From NCBI GenBank assembly GCA_014058105.1, contig JACGCM010000172.1:124001-188000 (forward strand): a stretch of 64,000 nucleotides of DNA. The letters run 5' to 3'. The notes under the pieces are model-generated. The model saw nothing but the letters and a program-made list of their open reading frames with translations, was not told the origin of the DNA and did not search any database. Source of the DNA: Kingdonia uniflora. Its lineage: Eukaryota; Streptophyta; Magnoliopsida; Ranunculales; Circaeasteraceae. Of this stretch, positions 12,090-24,264 are shown piece after piece. Position 1 is the first letter of the stretch. Every line of letters begins with the position of its first letter. A program made the position numbers and the translations under genes.

Positions 12090-13515
12090 GGATGACCAAA
12101 TTTACGCAAACAACTCTTGATTTTCATCCTCGAGGTAAAAATAGACACGTTGATTCCTAGGCCTATCTAGCTGGGGTCTTGGGAATAGAATTTCGACATC
12201 ACCATATAGAAGTAATTTTAACCCCCATCATTGATTGCATTTATGTATGCATCATCAACACTTGGGGCAATAAAGGGGAAGATGACAATTGGCAAAAGCC
12301 CTTGCTAGCTTACCTCGGTATCGACAACAAATACAATGGGCCACTTCTAGTAGATCCAAACACTACACAAATCAAAACGGTTCTTTATACTGCCATTTCA
12401 TCATGGGGCCTTACATAAAGTGCCTGTCCAGAAAAAAAGTGGACGAGATTCTTTGCGATTTACATGAAGGGACTTGTGGCTCCTATGCCGTAAGTCCATC
12501 ACTCACAAATAGAGACATTACACAAGGAGCATTCTGGTCGGGCATGCACAAGCAAGAAAAATAATACTCACACAAATGTGATACGCGTCAATGACATGGA
12601 CAAATGATATGCGCCCCTGCGCTCAAACTACATGCAAGCAGTGTGTTTTGGCCATTCAAAAGATAGGTACTCGATCTTGTCGGTAAATTTCAAAATTCTC
12701 TAGGTAACTCCCGATACCTACTCATAGCTACAGATTATTTTACAAAATTGGTAGAGGCAGTTCCACTCTATCGAACCAGAGAAGTAGAAGTCATCTCTTT
12801 TATCTAGGAGCATATCATTACTCAGTTTGGATGCTCCAACCTAATTCGTATCAATAATGGGCCACAATTCGTTAGAGAAAAATTCATAGCTTTCCTCAAC
12901 AAACACAATATCATCAACTCACCATCCAATCCCTACTACCCTCAAGGAAATGGCCAAGCCAAAATCACCAACAAAACCATCATGGATGGACTCAAGAAAA
13001 GGCTTCACTCAAACAAAAATAAAAAAGGGACTAGGTTCGATAACTTCCTCATATCTTATGGGCATATCAAACCACTCCACATCAATCAACTGACTATACC
13101 CCATTCCTCCCTGCCTATGGGACCGAAGCCGTTATTCCCTCTGAATGTTATGTTCCAGTCAAAGATCACGAGCTAACTGATGAGGAAAACGAGTTCGAAT
13201 TGGCCTGCAACCTCAATTAGATTGATAAGACCAGGGAACACGCCATTACTAACCTAGGTCGATATCACCATATGTTGGTTAGTTCACATAAAAGACAACT
13301 TAGAAGCCATACTTTTCAAATCAACGATATGGTCCTCAGAGAAATGCCTCAACATAAAAAAGAGCCTCATACCTGAAAACTAGCTAAAAATTGGGAAGGT
13401 CCATTCCTTATCATAAATCTCACAAGCCTGGGATCATATTACCTCATGATAGAAGAGGGAGTTTACATCTCAAATCCTTAGAATACTATACGACTGAAAT
13501 TGTACTATCGTTAAG
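12090..13515 (+). pseudogene. Ty3/gypsy pol fragment: RNase H end and integrase
   Basis: Several frames together read as the end of RNase H (near 12115, TTLDFHPRGK), the integrase N-terminal zinc-binding region (KVDEILCDLHEGTCGSY, 12430-12560) and the catalytic core (LLIATDYFTKLVEAVPLY near 12715, then NNGPQFVREKF and NSPSNPYYPQGNGQAKI near 12950). A C-terminal region follows, with FPAYGTEAVIPSECYVPV near 13100 and NWEGPFLI near 13390. The D-T-D-Y-F and P-Q-G-N-G-Q motifs are diagnostic of retroelement integrase. Stops and frameshifts are frequent, so it is dead. The 5' side is cut by E1. It probably belongs to the Tat-like lineage, because a long antisense ORF and tandem repeats follow. Confidence 0.85.
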
Positions 13516-13659
13516 TACCTTACTACTCTATTTCGAATTCTTATTTTTTCCATTCTAAAAGTGAGATTTTTATGTTCATCCAATGTACATCATTTTCTAT
13601 TCAATGAAAACTTCCAAGTTTTTTCCCACACAACCCTTTACTTACGTAGACAATACATA

Positions 13660-14012
13660 GATTAAAGCATAGGTAATACTTGCTTTCAATCGACCACTAT
13701 TCTGGGTAAAATAAGGATAACACTTGATTTGACCGACTCTACTATTCTCTGAGATTAAAATAAAGGTAATACTAGTTTTCAATCGAGGAACTCTACCAGA
13801 CATAAGATAAAGCAAATGTCAAACTAGCTTTCATCTCATTCAATATTGCTGCGACATTATACCGGTTAAAACAAGGCTAACACTTGATTTGACCGACTAT
13901 ACTATACTCCGATATTATAGTAAATGTAATACTAGTTTTCAATCGAGGAACTCTGCCAGACATAAGATAAAGAAAAGGTAAAACTAGCTTTCATCTCTCA
14001 ATATGTCTGCGA
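13660..14012 (+). repeat. 160-bp tandem repeat, about two copies
   Basis: ACACTTGATTTGACCGACT occurs at 13720 and 13880, and CAATCGAGGAACTCT also recurs about 160 bases apart. The array lies just downstream of integrase. In Tat-lineage gypsy elements tandem repeats are common in this position and can seed satellites. Confidence 0.8.
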
Positions 14013-14289
14013 CAGATACTTTTTTCAAGTAACATATACAACCACTACAATGGATTCTTTTCTACTGTTGGGAGTTCAGCAATGATTTTCCTTATATTAG
14101 GAGGACGACCAGTCATAAATTCTCAAGCTTGAGCAGCCACAGCAATCCTGCCCGATTCTACCAATTTAACAGTTTGAGATCCAAACTCCGTTTCCATGGA
14201 GTTCATACAATTTTCTTGATCTATATCAACTATGATAATACATCCCCTTTCTGTCAAACAGTTGTACAAGATATATGTCTCTAACTAAA

Positions 14290-17200
14290 GACTTTTTACC
14301 TCCTCTAAAAATAGGCAATCACCGCCATCACTAATTCTGATCGCGATGCCTCGGGCATGACTGCCTTAGAAAAATTTGTTCTCGCCATCTGAAGGCGATT
14401 ATGTAACCTATTATACCGTTTTTCTTGCCATTTCATTTCAATATTTATTTGAGCCGTGAACACGATGTTTTCTTCCACCTTGTCAGCTTTAGCTGATTCA
14501 GCCTGATTAATCACCCTCAAATCTGCCACCTGAGCACAAAGTTCCTCAAGCTCCTTGTTTATATCTTCCCCAGCTGGAGACTTCTTTAACAACTCATTTT
14601 ACTTCTTAATCAAAATCTCCTTACCCCTGATAGTTCGCTCTAACACATGTTCCCTGGTAAGAACAGTGTCTAACTTACTTTAGCGCTCCTTTAACCGCTC
14701 GTTTCCCTTTCGCACATAATCTTAAGTTTAAGCAACAATTCCCTCCAACTCACTTATTCGAATGGATAGGCTAACAACATCCCCTTTCACAAGGGAAACC
14801 TTGACATCACTTTTATTTGTCCTCGAGTGTTCTTCAACCTCTGCATTTTTGGTACGCGAAATGGCCTATGCCAATTTGGTCTTTAATTGTGTCACCCATT
14901 CATTCAACTTATCACAATTCCGTTGTAGCATCCGAAAATCCATATCTTTACCAGGTAAAGTTATAGTCAACTGCTCACCGCAACTTCAGCGGTAGATAAA
15001 TCATTTTATGCTTTCTTCAGCTCGTTATTTTTCTCAACTATTTTCTTCTTCAATCGCTCCAGCTTGTTTTTGGTACTTACTAGATCAGCACGAGTTTGCT
15101 CCTGATCGTTTGATTTGTTGATCATTTAGTCCTTCAGACTGGCCGCAAAATAACTTAACCCAACCTCTAATTTTTCTAATGTCTGTATACAGTATCGAGC
15201 CCAGTTAGTATCCCTATACTTTGCCATCAGGCTTTTGAGCCGCTGCATGTTCCTTCATCTCTATGAGCTCATTTTGCCCTTTACTAATTTCCGCATCCTT
15301 CTCCTCAATCTTTCGAGTAAGATTGTCAGCAGTTTGGGTTACCTCAACAAACTTGAAGTATACCTTTACATGTTGATCTTCTTAATCTTCATTCATCCTA
15401 TCAAACTCCTCCATAAATTCTTGGTTACATTGGCGTGTCTCATCTTTGCAAGCTAGCTGACTTTAATTCGACCTGTACATTACAGATATAACATATCAAG
15501 TTTGATTCTGAACATTCACTCAATACATGCATCTCATTTCTAACTTAATTTCTATTTTTTGACATCTACTTTGTGAAACTACTTCTAAACTTAAGGTTGA
15601 AGTACAATCTCAGTTGGATGAACAATAACACAAACTTCTAATTCTAAGGTACTCATTCTCTATGTTTTAATTTGTTAATATTTTGCTATTTTCTATACAC
15701 CATTAAGTGCTATTGCCCATAAACTAATAGCAGGTTTTTTGTCTGTCCCTACACTCTACTTTTTACTTTGAAGATCTAGACTAATGAAGCATGCAAGTCA
15801 AATATTTCTTACTCTTTTCTAACCTGAAGCTTCACTTGTGAAGATAACAGGGATGTTGAGACGTTTTTCTCCTTAGTGAGCTCAGTCTCTAAATCTTTTA
15901 TTATGACGCGCATTTCCTTACGTTCCTGCAATAAGGTTTACAAAAATGTCTTAGCCTACAAAATTCTATCTGACAAACAATACTCTATCAAATTCAAACA
16001 TTCTAAACCATTCATTCAATCACAGAATCAACATTCTACTCTACCTTCTCATTTCCTCCCTCTAAACACTCATTGTAATCCCCCAGATTGTCTCATGCCA
16101 TTTAGGGAGAGACACCGTATAATCCATCTACAACTCCAACAGAAATATCTTCCAACCTCATCGTCTTCTTCCTCCTCAACATAGGTAGCTGCCATAATGG
16201 CATTTACCTCATCTTCGGAATACCCCTTGGTTATAAGGGGGCGCCCGAGTCTGTCGCGCTCAGTTACCACCTCCTCAATATTCCTTTTCGCTTCTGTTAA
16301 AAGATCATTAATCTCTACCTCTTAAAAATCCTTCAGGGTCTCCAACCGCTTCCCCTCCTAAATCAAGTCAGCATTCAGTCGAGCTACCTTCTTCTCAAGC
16401 TCGACCTTCCTCTTCTTCAGCTTAGCTTTCTCCTCCTTGACCTCGAGGCATATCCCCTTTATCAAACGAGCAGCCTACAAAAATAAAGAACATCGACCTC
16501 ACTGTTAGCACGAGTCACTATACAAATTCATCACATATTTAAACAAATGAATTTACCATTTTGCTCATCTCTTCCTCCCTATTGAGAGTTGCAAGCCTCG
16601 CCCTTTCCTCCACCTCTTTCAGCTCATCGACTATAATAGGTCGATCATCTATGACCATCGCCCCTATCAGTTCAGAAGGCTCAACCCTTCTCTTTTTCGC
16701 CCCTTCGACCTCACCACTTCCTGTAGTTCTAGAGATTGAGCCACGCTTCAGTATCTTCTTTTTTGGAAATGCCTGAGCAATCTCTCAACGTAGTAGATTC
16801 CGACACACCCGCGAAGTCCACTCTAGAAGCCTTGGGCAAGTTCACTCGCTTTTCCACATTAGTTCCCCTCTTCTTATTACCCTCAGTGCCCGCCATTAGC
16901 CTCGCTGCTTGAGACTTTCAAACTTTCTCGGACTAGCTGTTAGCACATTTCTTTCTGCAATACCAAGTTCTTTTAGCACATCCACGAGCTCTGTCCCTTT
17001 CTAATCAATAGTGTCCAATAGAAACTCCTTCCTTGTTACCTGTGATTGAGAACCTGTCGGTCAACACCGTATTATCATCAGCGGAGCAACATACAATTTC
17101 AACATATCAATCTTATACATTATACATTGTTATACTTACTTCGTTTACAGTTCTACATAGAAATTACATGGGTTCTTCATCTTCTCTCTAAAGGTAATCA

Positions 17201-17890
17201 CCCTTCACCTATATCACATTATCATTCCATACTCGACCTACCAAATTTAGATCAAAAAAATGAGGCCGAGCCAAACTTGGAAAAAAATATTCCCCTCCAC
17301 ATGCAGAAAAGTTTTTTACCTCATAAAACTACAAGACATCCTTAGGAGATATCCTCCTCTCAATCTCATCCTCCTCCTACAACTTATTTAGAAATTTACA
17401 AACATTTATCACCTCCCACATGTTCCCGTTCAACTGAACATGATATTCCCCGATGATGTTTATAATCCCTTTTGCCAAATTGTAAAGAGGAAGACTCAAC
17501 CCGTACTCCAACTAAGACAGGTAATACAAAAAACCCTCTGCCTGGTCGCCCTGGACGTTTTCTTTAAAGTACTCCAAAGAGATCGATTCGTCTCAACCCC
17601 TATCTTGATTCTCCTTCTCCAAATCAGCCAACAAAAAAAAGTATTCCTCTCCAGTAGTTGCGATGTAACTCCTAAAATGCCTACCGACATGTTCTAAACA
17701 AGTAACCCATCTTCCCCCTACAGAAGCCTTGGCTTTACAAAACTCTTTGAGTACATTAGAAATCAGAGGGTAGGCTACCAATCTTCTAGGAAAATCTGGA
17801 AATTGAGTAACACCAACTTCTTCATCCCTATTAGATATTATAATCTCAGACTCTGCCAATCGTCCAGAGCTCAATGCCACATTAACAGGT
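14290..17890 (-). pseudogene. Antisense ORF of a Ty3/gypsy element, coiled-coil protein
   Basis: The minus strand from 17880 down to about 14300 carries a long, broken coding region convergent with the integrase. Parts in order: FPRRLVAYPLISNVLKEF (17790), EEYFFLLADLEKE (17630), KRRVEPSELIGAMVIDDR (16680), a coiled coil rich in K, E and L (16470-16330, EEKAKLKKRKVELEKK), an acidic end containing GYSEDEVNAIMAATYVEEEE (16210), VGVVDGLYGVSP (near 16110), and a further coiled coil at 14590-14305. A probable intron separates the block ending near 16560 from the one starting near 16475. Tat-lineage plant gypsy elements (for example Retand) have antisense extra ORFs between pol and the 3' LTR, and this fits. 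Its function is unknown. Numerous stops show it is no longer intact. Confidence 0.65.
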
Positions 17891-18321
17891 GAAGTTTCTA
17901 TATCGACTATAAATCAACAGATGAGGGTTTGATCCTACACAAACACTTCTCATGGTCAACCTACATACAAGTCCAGGTACCCATTATTATCTTTTACATA
18001 TACATCACCCACATATATATATCTTTCATATATCATATATCAAACAGATTTTATAGATTACTGTAAATGGTAATTTTTGGATTTCCCTAACGCAAAAAAT
18101 GATTTTCAAAAATAGCACATTCAAAATATCTCTAATACACTACTAACCTTCTATGTAAAAATGTGAATCCGACGCAAAGCCAAATCATTCCCTCACAACA
18201 TTACTGAATAACCACCTTCGTGACTCAGTCTCTACAACTCTCTCTCACTTTGACTGTTGATCACTCTCGATTAAACTCTTATGGGATTTTCTGTTATTTT
18301 TTCTATTTCCTCTCTCACTGC

Positions 18322-18720
18322 CACTACAACAATTTTACTAAATTACCACGAACCTAATCTGTGGTAATAGTCATTTTTTCATGGATAAAGTCTATTGTGG
18401 AGGTCTGTAGCAAATGGTGCATGGCAATTTTTTTGCCACAGACTTTGTCTGTGTTTATCTAATTTATATTATTACGGAGTAAATTCGTGGCAATTTTTTT
18501 GCCACGAAGTTTGTCTGTGGTTATCTAATTTATTTTACTACAGAGTAAATCCGTGGCAATTTCTTGCCACGGATTTAGTCTGTAGTAATCAAATTTATAT
18601 TGATATGGAGTAAATTTGTGGTAATTTTTTTGCCACGGAGTTTTTTTGTAGTTAATTATTATAAATACCGCAGATAATACCTATTTTGCCACGGATAAAG
18701 TCTGTAGTAATTTTATTTTA
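18322..18720 (-). repeat. E2 3' subterminal palindromic repeats
   Basis: Units with GTGGCAATTTTTTTGCCAC-type palindromes alternate with ACGGAGTAAATTCGTGG-type segments at about 66-bp spacing (near 18425, 18491, 18556 and 18622). They match the E1 3' array in reverse and end at the CACTA terminus. Confidence 0.8.
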
Positions 18721-18984
18721 TTTAAAAAAAAACTAAAAATACTGCCATAATACACTCCTGAACCTGCAAAGCATTCCCAATCCTCCAACAATACATTTCA
18801 TACATACTAATGATACATGGACAAAAAATAGATATCCAAAATTAATCCCTCATTTCATTAAACATTCAAAGATCCAAATAGAATTGTTCCATATGCTAAA
18901 AGAACATATATAGAGTAATCTCGTGGTACTATGTGAACATCAAGAAAGAATATAGAGTAATCCCGTGGTAAGCCGAAATTGTTC

Positions 18985-19235
18985 CAAATTACTACCTGTT
19001 GGTAAGCCGAAATTGCCTCTGCACTTTAAACGTTATTAGCCTTGTGTTGTACCAAGTTTATTCCAGAGAGAGTAATCCCGTGGCTTGAGTTTCTACGCAG
19101 TTTGAAAGGACCCTATTGCTTTATCATACTCTTTGGATAAGTTGTAAAGAACACCAAGTACTATGTGAACATCAGCATCATCTGGTGAAATTTGAGCAGC
19201 TTCATTGAATAACCTAGCACAACCTGCCAAATAAG
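18985..19235 (-). pseudogene. PEX5: PEX5 TPR-domain fragment
   Basis: One exon on the minus strand reads ARLFNEAAQISPDDADVHIV, LGVLYNLSKEYDKAIGSFQT, then KLKPRDYSLWNKLG and SAEAISAYQQ before a possible donor GTAGTA. This is the TPR region of PEX5, the cytosolic receptor that binds PTS1 signals of peroxisomal matrix proteins. Damage: a stop at 19093 where the family has Leu, an extra G near 19047 and a second stop near 19026. Neighbouring bases contain scrambled short duplicates of this exon (see findings). It is the most distal cargo in E2, next to the 3' subterminal repeats. Only about 80 codons are present, a small part of the normal protein. Confidence 0.85.
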
Positions 19236-19239
19236 ATGA

Positions 19240-20120
19240 CTTTGAAGTTTTAAAATTACAAGAAATATTAAAGAGACTTATGCGTAAGTAAATAATTTTC
19301 CAACACAAAAACAGCTGCACATTAAAATCACTAGCCTGGGATATATATAGATATTATTTATTTTAAATGTTAGTAAAACCATGGTAACAAGCTAAAGATA
19401 CATCTGCTTTGTGTAGGAAACATAAGCTAATGAGATATGGAGTCTTACATCAACATAATAGAGAGAATTAGACCGCTCGGGAGGGGCAATTGTGTTATAC
19501 TTGGGGTCATTTTGAAGCCTTAGATTTCACGCGGAACCCAAGGGAAAACTGCTGATTTGCATTGGGAGTTCCAAAAACCAGTGGAAGAACCTTAGATTTC
19601 ACGTAGAAAATAAAACACACCCGCGTTAAAGGAGGAATATTTATTTTAAGAGTAAGCCCACCATTATTTGTTAAGTTTAAGTTTACTAAGGGTAGTGCTC
19701 ACAGATTTTGTTTATATGAACACTTGTTAGAGGGCAAACAACAATAAAGGCGCTACTCCATGATTATTAACAAGATGCATGGTGTGGCTGCAAATAACAG
19801 TAAAGAGCAAACAACAACATCTTTGCTATCATAAATGTATAGAATCATAACATTTACATATACAAGTAATTAGACCTGAGGTTTTGCCCACGAGTAAAAC
19901 TGTAAGATACTGCTCTAACTTTGCTTTAAGCTTCCTCAACAGTTCAGATTATCCGTTCAGCTTTGATTTGGGGATATAGTATCAACTTGGGTATTAATAT
20001 AATATGAATATCTATTTTACCAGTAATTTTGTTTTAAGCTTCCTCAGTAGTGCAGATTATCTGTTCAGTTTTGATTTGGAGATATAGTATCGACTTGGGT
20101 ATTAATTTAATATGAATATG
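19240..20120. other. No gene recognised between PEX5 and KDM3 fragments
   Basis: AT-rich DNA without a supported coding frame. Two similar stretches near 19921-19990 and 20035-20130 (TTTTGTTTTAAGCTTCCTCA, then GATATAGTATC) form an imperfect local duplication of about 110 bp spacing. Confidence 0.5.
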
Positions 20121-23100
20121 TCTATTTTACTAGTAATTCTTCCAAGGTATCAAAGAAAGAAAATAAACAAAAAAATGCTACCCCCAATTTGTCCTTTTTT
20201 GCAAGGTGATTTTGGGGAAGAGCGCAATACTCCTCAGTTAGGCGAATGCATTCATTAACACTTTTTGGTAAAACAAATTCAACGGCCACCTTTATACACG
20301 ACTGAACAAGATAAAACAATTTGAATTAAAAACAATGGGAGCTCTAAAGTAATTTCAATTACAGAGAACAAAGTACTATTCTTCAAAACATTTAGTAATA
20401 ACTTGAGTTTTAAGCCTGATTTTATGGCTCTATGGATCTTAGAAATTATTTTTTTAGTAACTACTACAATTGGGTGAAATAGAAAAATAATAGAAAACTA
20501 CAGACATTTATATCAAGCATAAGCAAGCTACAGTGAAATAGAAAACTAACCAAATTTGTCGTGAAGCTTCTTTTTGTGCTCTGAAGTTAAGTAGAAAGTC
20601 TGGTCATGAATATGGTGATCAACCTGTATGATTAGTGACCATGAAATTGCAGTACAGTCAGCATGCATAGCTTTCAATAAAAAAGTAAAACAAATAATCT
20701 GAAATAAGAGAAGCAGTTAATGTTTTCTACATTCTCTGCGTGGTTATACGACATCACATCCAAAATTTGGCTTCCTATTCTTCTTTGTTGAGTTTTATGA
20801 ACATGCAAGACAGTTGCCATTAACATCTGAGAGCTAATAGACACCTCTCATGCTTTGATGTTTCAACTTTCAACTGTCAGTGAGAAAATGACTCATTTGA
20901 TAGGTGGTTATCATTGGTTTATTTATCTAAAATCTAATGTCAAAGAACGAGGCATACTAGGCACCACGTTAAGATGTAAAAGGCTCATAAATGTCTTTTG
21001 TATTCCTATACTGCACATGCTAGAGTTAAGGTATAATAATGTTAGCTAATCAAAATTTTAGGTCAGTTTTTGCTCTTTGACTTGACCATATTTCAAGTCT
21101 AGATAAGACTTTGATAATTTATATCCAGTAGAAGGATCAAGTAAAGTAGCAGTATATTTGAAAATATTAATAAAATTCTTCATTTATTACGGATTGCCTA
21201 CAGTATCGATGTTTAGGTTCTCTTCTTTTGATGTCCCTACTTGTTGCAAATACATTCTCCGAAGAAGTGCTTGGAACATATTTCTGCCATCAAAGATCAT
21301 TTATATCTAAATTAACTTGATTGGACGATCACAATAGTGACAATTTTTTAAGAATGTTCACCTAAACACCTACTCTAGATGGATAGATGCATCAAATACT
21401 AGAGATTCCAAATTGCCTACTCAAAAAATAATTTATAAACAAGAAGCTATCTCTAACTTAATCTATCCTTTAACTAAAAGTCTACCATTTCAATACTCGG
21501 ATTGACTTACTTGATAACTACAATTTAAACAATACCTTTGTGGATACACATACATATATCAATATCGTTTACCATTACCTGACCCAGAGGAGCGCAGTGG
21601 ATGTATCTGAACTCCTTAAAGTGCAGTGGATGTGCCTAAAATAGACTCCACTCCTTTAAGCTAAGTTAATGATTTCCTCTAGGACAAATATTGTGAACGA
21701 TTTAATGTTGAAACTTGTATTCTACATAGATCCTATAGAATTTGGTAATATAACTAACCTCAGACCAAAGAAGACAATCAATAGTTGTTTCTTCTAAGTG
21801 TGGTTGATTCTTGAAGACCTTGGATGTTTTCTTCTCGCGCAATGCACAACTTAAAATCATTAGATCCCAGCTCAAGCCAGATGCCATATCAAGTGCATCA
21901 CCAACAATCATAGGCTCTCCATTGAACCAATGCTTCTGGAAGTGCTCTTGATCACTATCTTGAATGTCTTAAACTCTTGCAAAATATAAATAGTTGTCAC
22001 CAGAACATTCCCGACTAGCAGTTTTTCTTAAGTTCTTGTTACTAAAATCATTATCACCGACTGAGTTGAAACACGAGCAAAATTGTGAGATTTATATCTT
22101 TCAGCTATCACCTCTACTTTCATGCTCAGCTCCGAAACCTGACTTTTAGGAAAATACACTTAAGCTCCAATAGCCTATAACCGCAGCCACTCAACTCCTT
22201 TGGAGGACAAGAGATCGTACCATTTTCTTTCACTTTCCACCCATCCCCTCTCTGTAGGAAACCACTGCGGATATCTTGGCAACAACCAAGGCAATAATCA
22301 TATGAACAACTCGGACAGCTTCGGTGATAATTGGCTATAGAAGTTTTGCAGAAGTTGCTGCCTAAGATCAATGTAGTAAAATCAGCTCATCGAAAGTCAT
22401 ATGGCTTAGGAAAAAGAAATGAAGTAATAGCTAATTTGAGATAACCCTCTATTTATTAAGGGTCCTTTACGATACCCTCTTGCATGTTCGATTTTAACAG
22501 ATATCTCACTTCTCTTGTTGGCAATTAAGGAATGAACGTCTTACTACACTTATGTGCTAGCTTTATGCATAGGGGTATCCAAGAATTTTGTAAATTGTTG
22601 ACGGTAGAAGTAAGCATCTCTTACTGAACATTTTTTCTTAAGAACATAATGCCTACGCATATAGTTTATCTCCAAATTACGCAAATAATGAATTACTGGG
22701 GGAAGATTCTACCAGTATACACACTCATCACTATAACAATCTGACTTTTGTAAGCATAATTTTGATGGTGATACACTTGTCCAAATGAGGATTAAGTTAG
22801 CAAGTGCTCATTCAATAAGAACTATAGGTATACTTGCACCTTATGTGCAGAACATATGGCCATTTTAAAATTACCAAATGTATTTCAGAAGTAATTTTAC
22901 TATTTCCTGCAAATCAAGGGTGTTCTATTTACTTGGCAATGAAAAGTACCTCGTCTCTAAATCTCTCATCATTGAAAGACTTTTTATAAAATAAAAGTAT
23001 GCAAAATCCTTTGATTATAGGCGAAAGCAAAATATATATTACGGGTTGCTCATACACCTTCATCTCAAGAGATCAAATGAGATATGGGTTGTTGGATTAA

Positions 23101-24235
23101 CCTTGAATTCTAGCCTCCAACGCTATTTCAAGCTTTTTTTGTTGATCAAACTGCTTCAAAATTGGAAGAAGCACATGTACCCTATATTGACAGTAATTCA
23201 CTTTTTCCCTACTTGTTATTCTCTCCTTCGAGCTTGGTTTTTCCTACATGAAAAATGTATTACTTGTCAGATGCCACTAATAAGGTAAGTAGGCCAAATG
23301 TTGATATCACATGCCCACTAATAAGGTAAATAGGCCAAATATTGATGTCACAAAATGAAATGGCATGTACTAAAAAACCAACCGCTGATGTTCCATATTT
23401 GCGCGCAAGCAGGGTTTACAATTGCAAATTCCACGGCACACTGGACAGGATTCAGCAATATCATCTGGTGAAAATTGAGGATACCTGTATATAATGGTGC
23501 AAGAATAAGAAATCAAGCACCAGACTGCCAAGGTAACAGATAATAGTCCAATTATTATTATTATTTCTTTTAATATGGAAGGCTAATATGCAACGCTTAT
23601 AGCAGTTTCAGCCGGCTATTCACCATATTATCTCCCCATAAGAAATAGTTTGGAAATTAATTGCGCATAAAATTTCATAACATTTGGTAAATTTACAAAC
23701 CTTTCATTTCATCTATATCCATTTTGTCAAAATCCGATGAAAACCGCTTAATTTTTCTACATATAACATATGTAACAGAATTTGTATGCTATTTACACCA
23801 TCAAACATCTGCATCTATTAAATTGGGTATGAAAAAGTAGTTGAAAATCTCTCTTATAAATAGTATTCTACCTCGAAGCAAATGCGTGTTGAGATTACAA
23901 ATTTAGAATTTCATAGATGCATCTTTGTAGCACATTCACACAAGTATGCCATAGATAAATATATTTTTACTTTGAAGAATAGCAACAAACATAAATGTAG
24001 TTCAATCCAACCCAGCACACGCACATAGCAAACCCAAAATATGGAGAAGAAAAAAAAAATTACCATCGAATGCACCGCAGACAAAATTGTCTGGTATTAC
24101 ATTTCTGGTAGTGAATGACATCTCCTTTGTCATTCCTTTGACATTGATGGCACTTTAAGGATCTCACTGCCTTTTCCTGGTCATTGTAATGATCCCATAA
24201 ATAAATATTATGCCTACTAAATGGATTAAATGTGC
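20120..24235 (-). pseudogene. KDM3/JMJ25-like histone demethylase fragment, intron-containing
   Basis: On the minus strand, blocks appear in protein order. First is a RING-like zinc finger (KCHQCQRNDKGDVIHYQKCN, 24190-24061), then ESCPVCRGICNCKPCLRAN (23460-23400) and ILKQFDQQKKLEIALEARIQ (23210-23110). The second cysteine cluster follows (SIANYHRSCPSCSYDYCLGC near 22330; ENGTISCPPKELSGCGYRLL near 22200), then DNYLYF and FQKHWFNGEPMIVGDALDMA (22045-21757). The C-terminal end is HDQTFYLTSEHKKKL (20610) and [10 protein letters not shown]...[16 protein letters not shown] (20300-20190). This is the plant KDM3 family (JMJ25/IBM1-like), nuclear H3K9 demethylases. The Fe-binding part of JmjC is not recognisable between 21.7 and 20.6 kb. 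Retained introns point to genomic capture. Stops are present, for example in the DNYLYF block. Confidence 0.85.
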
Positions 24236-24264
24236 CTGTTTGAAGAAAAACAATCAGTTGTAGA

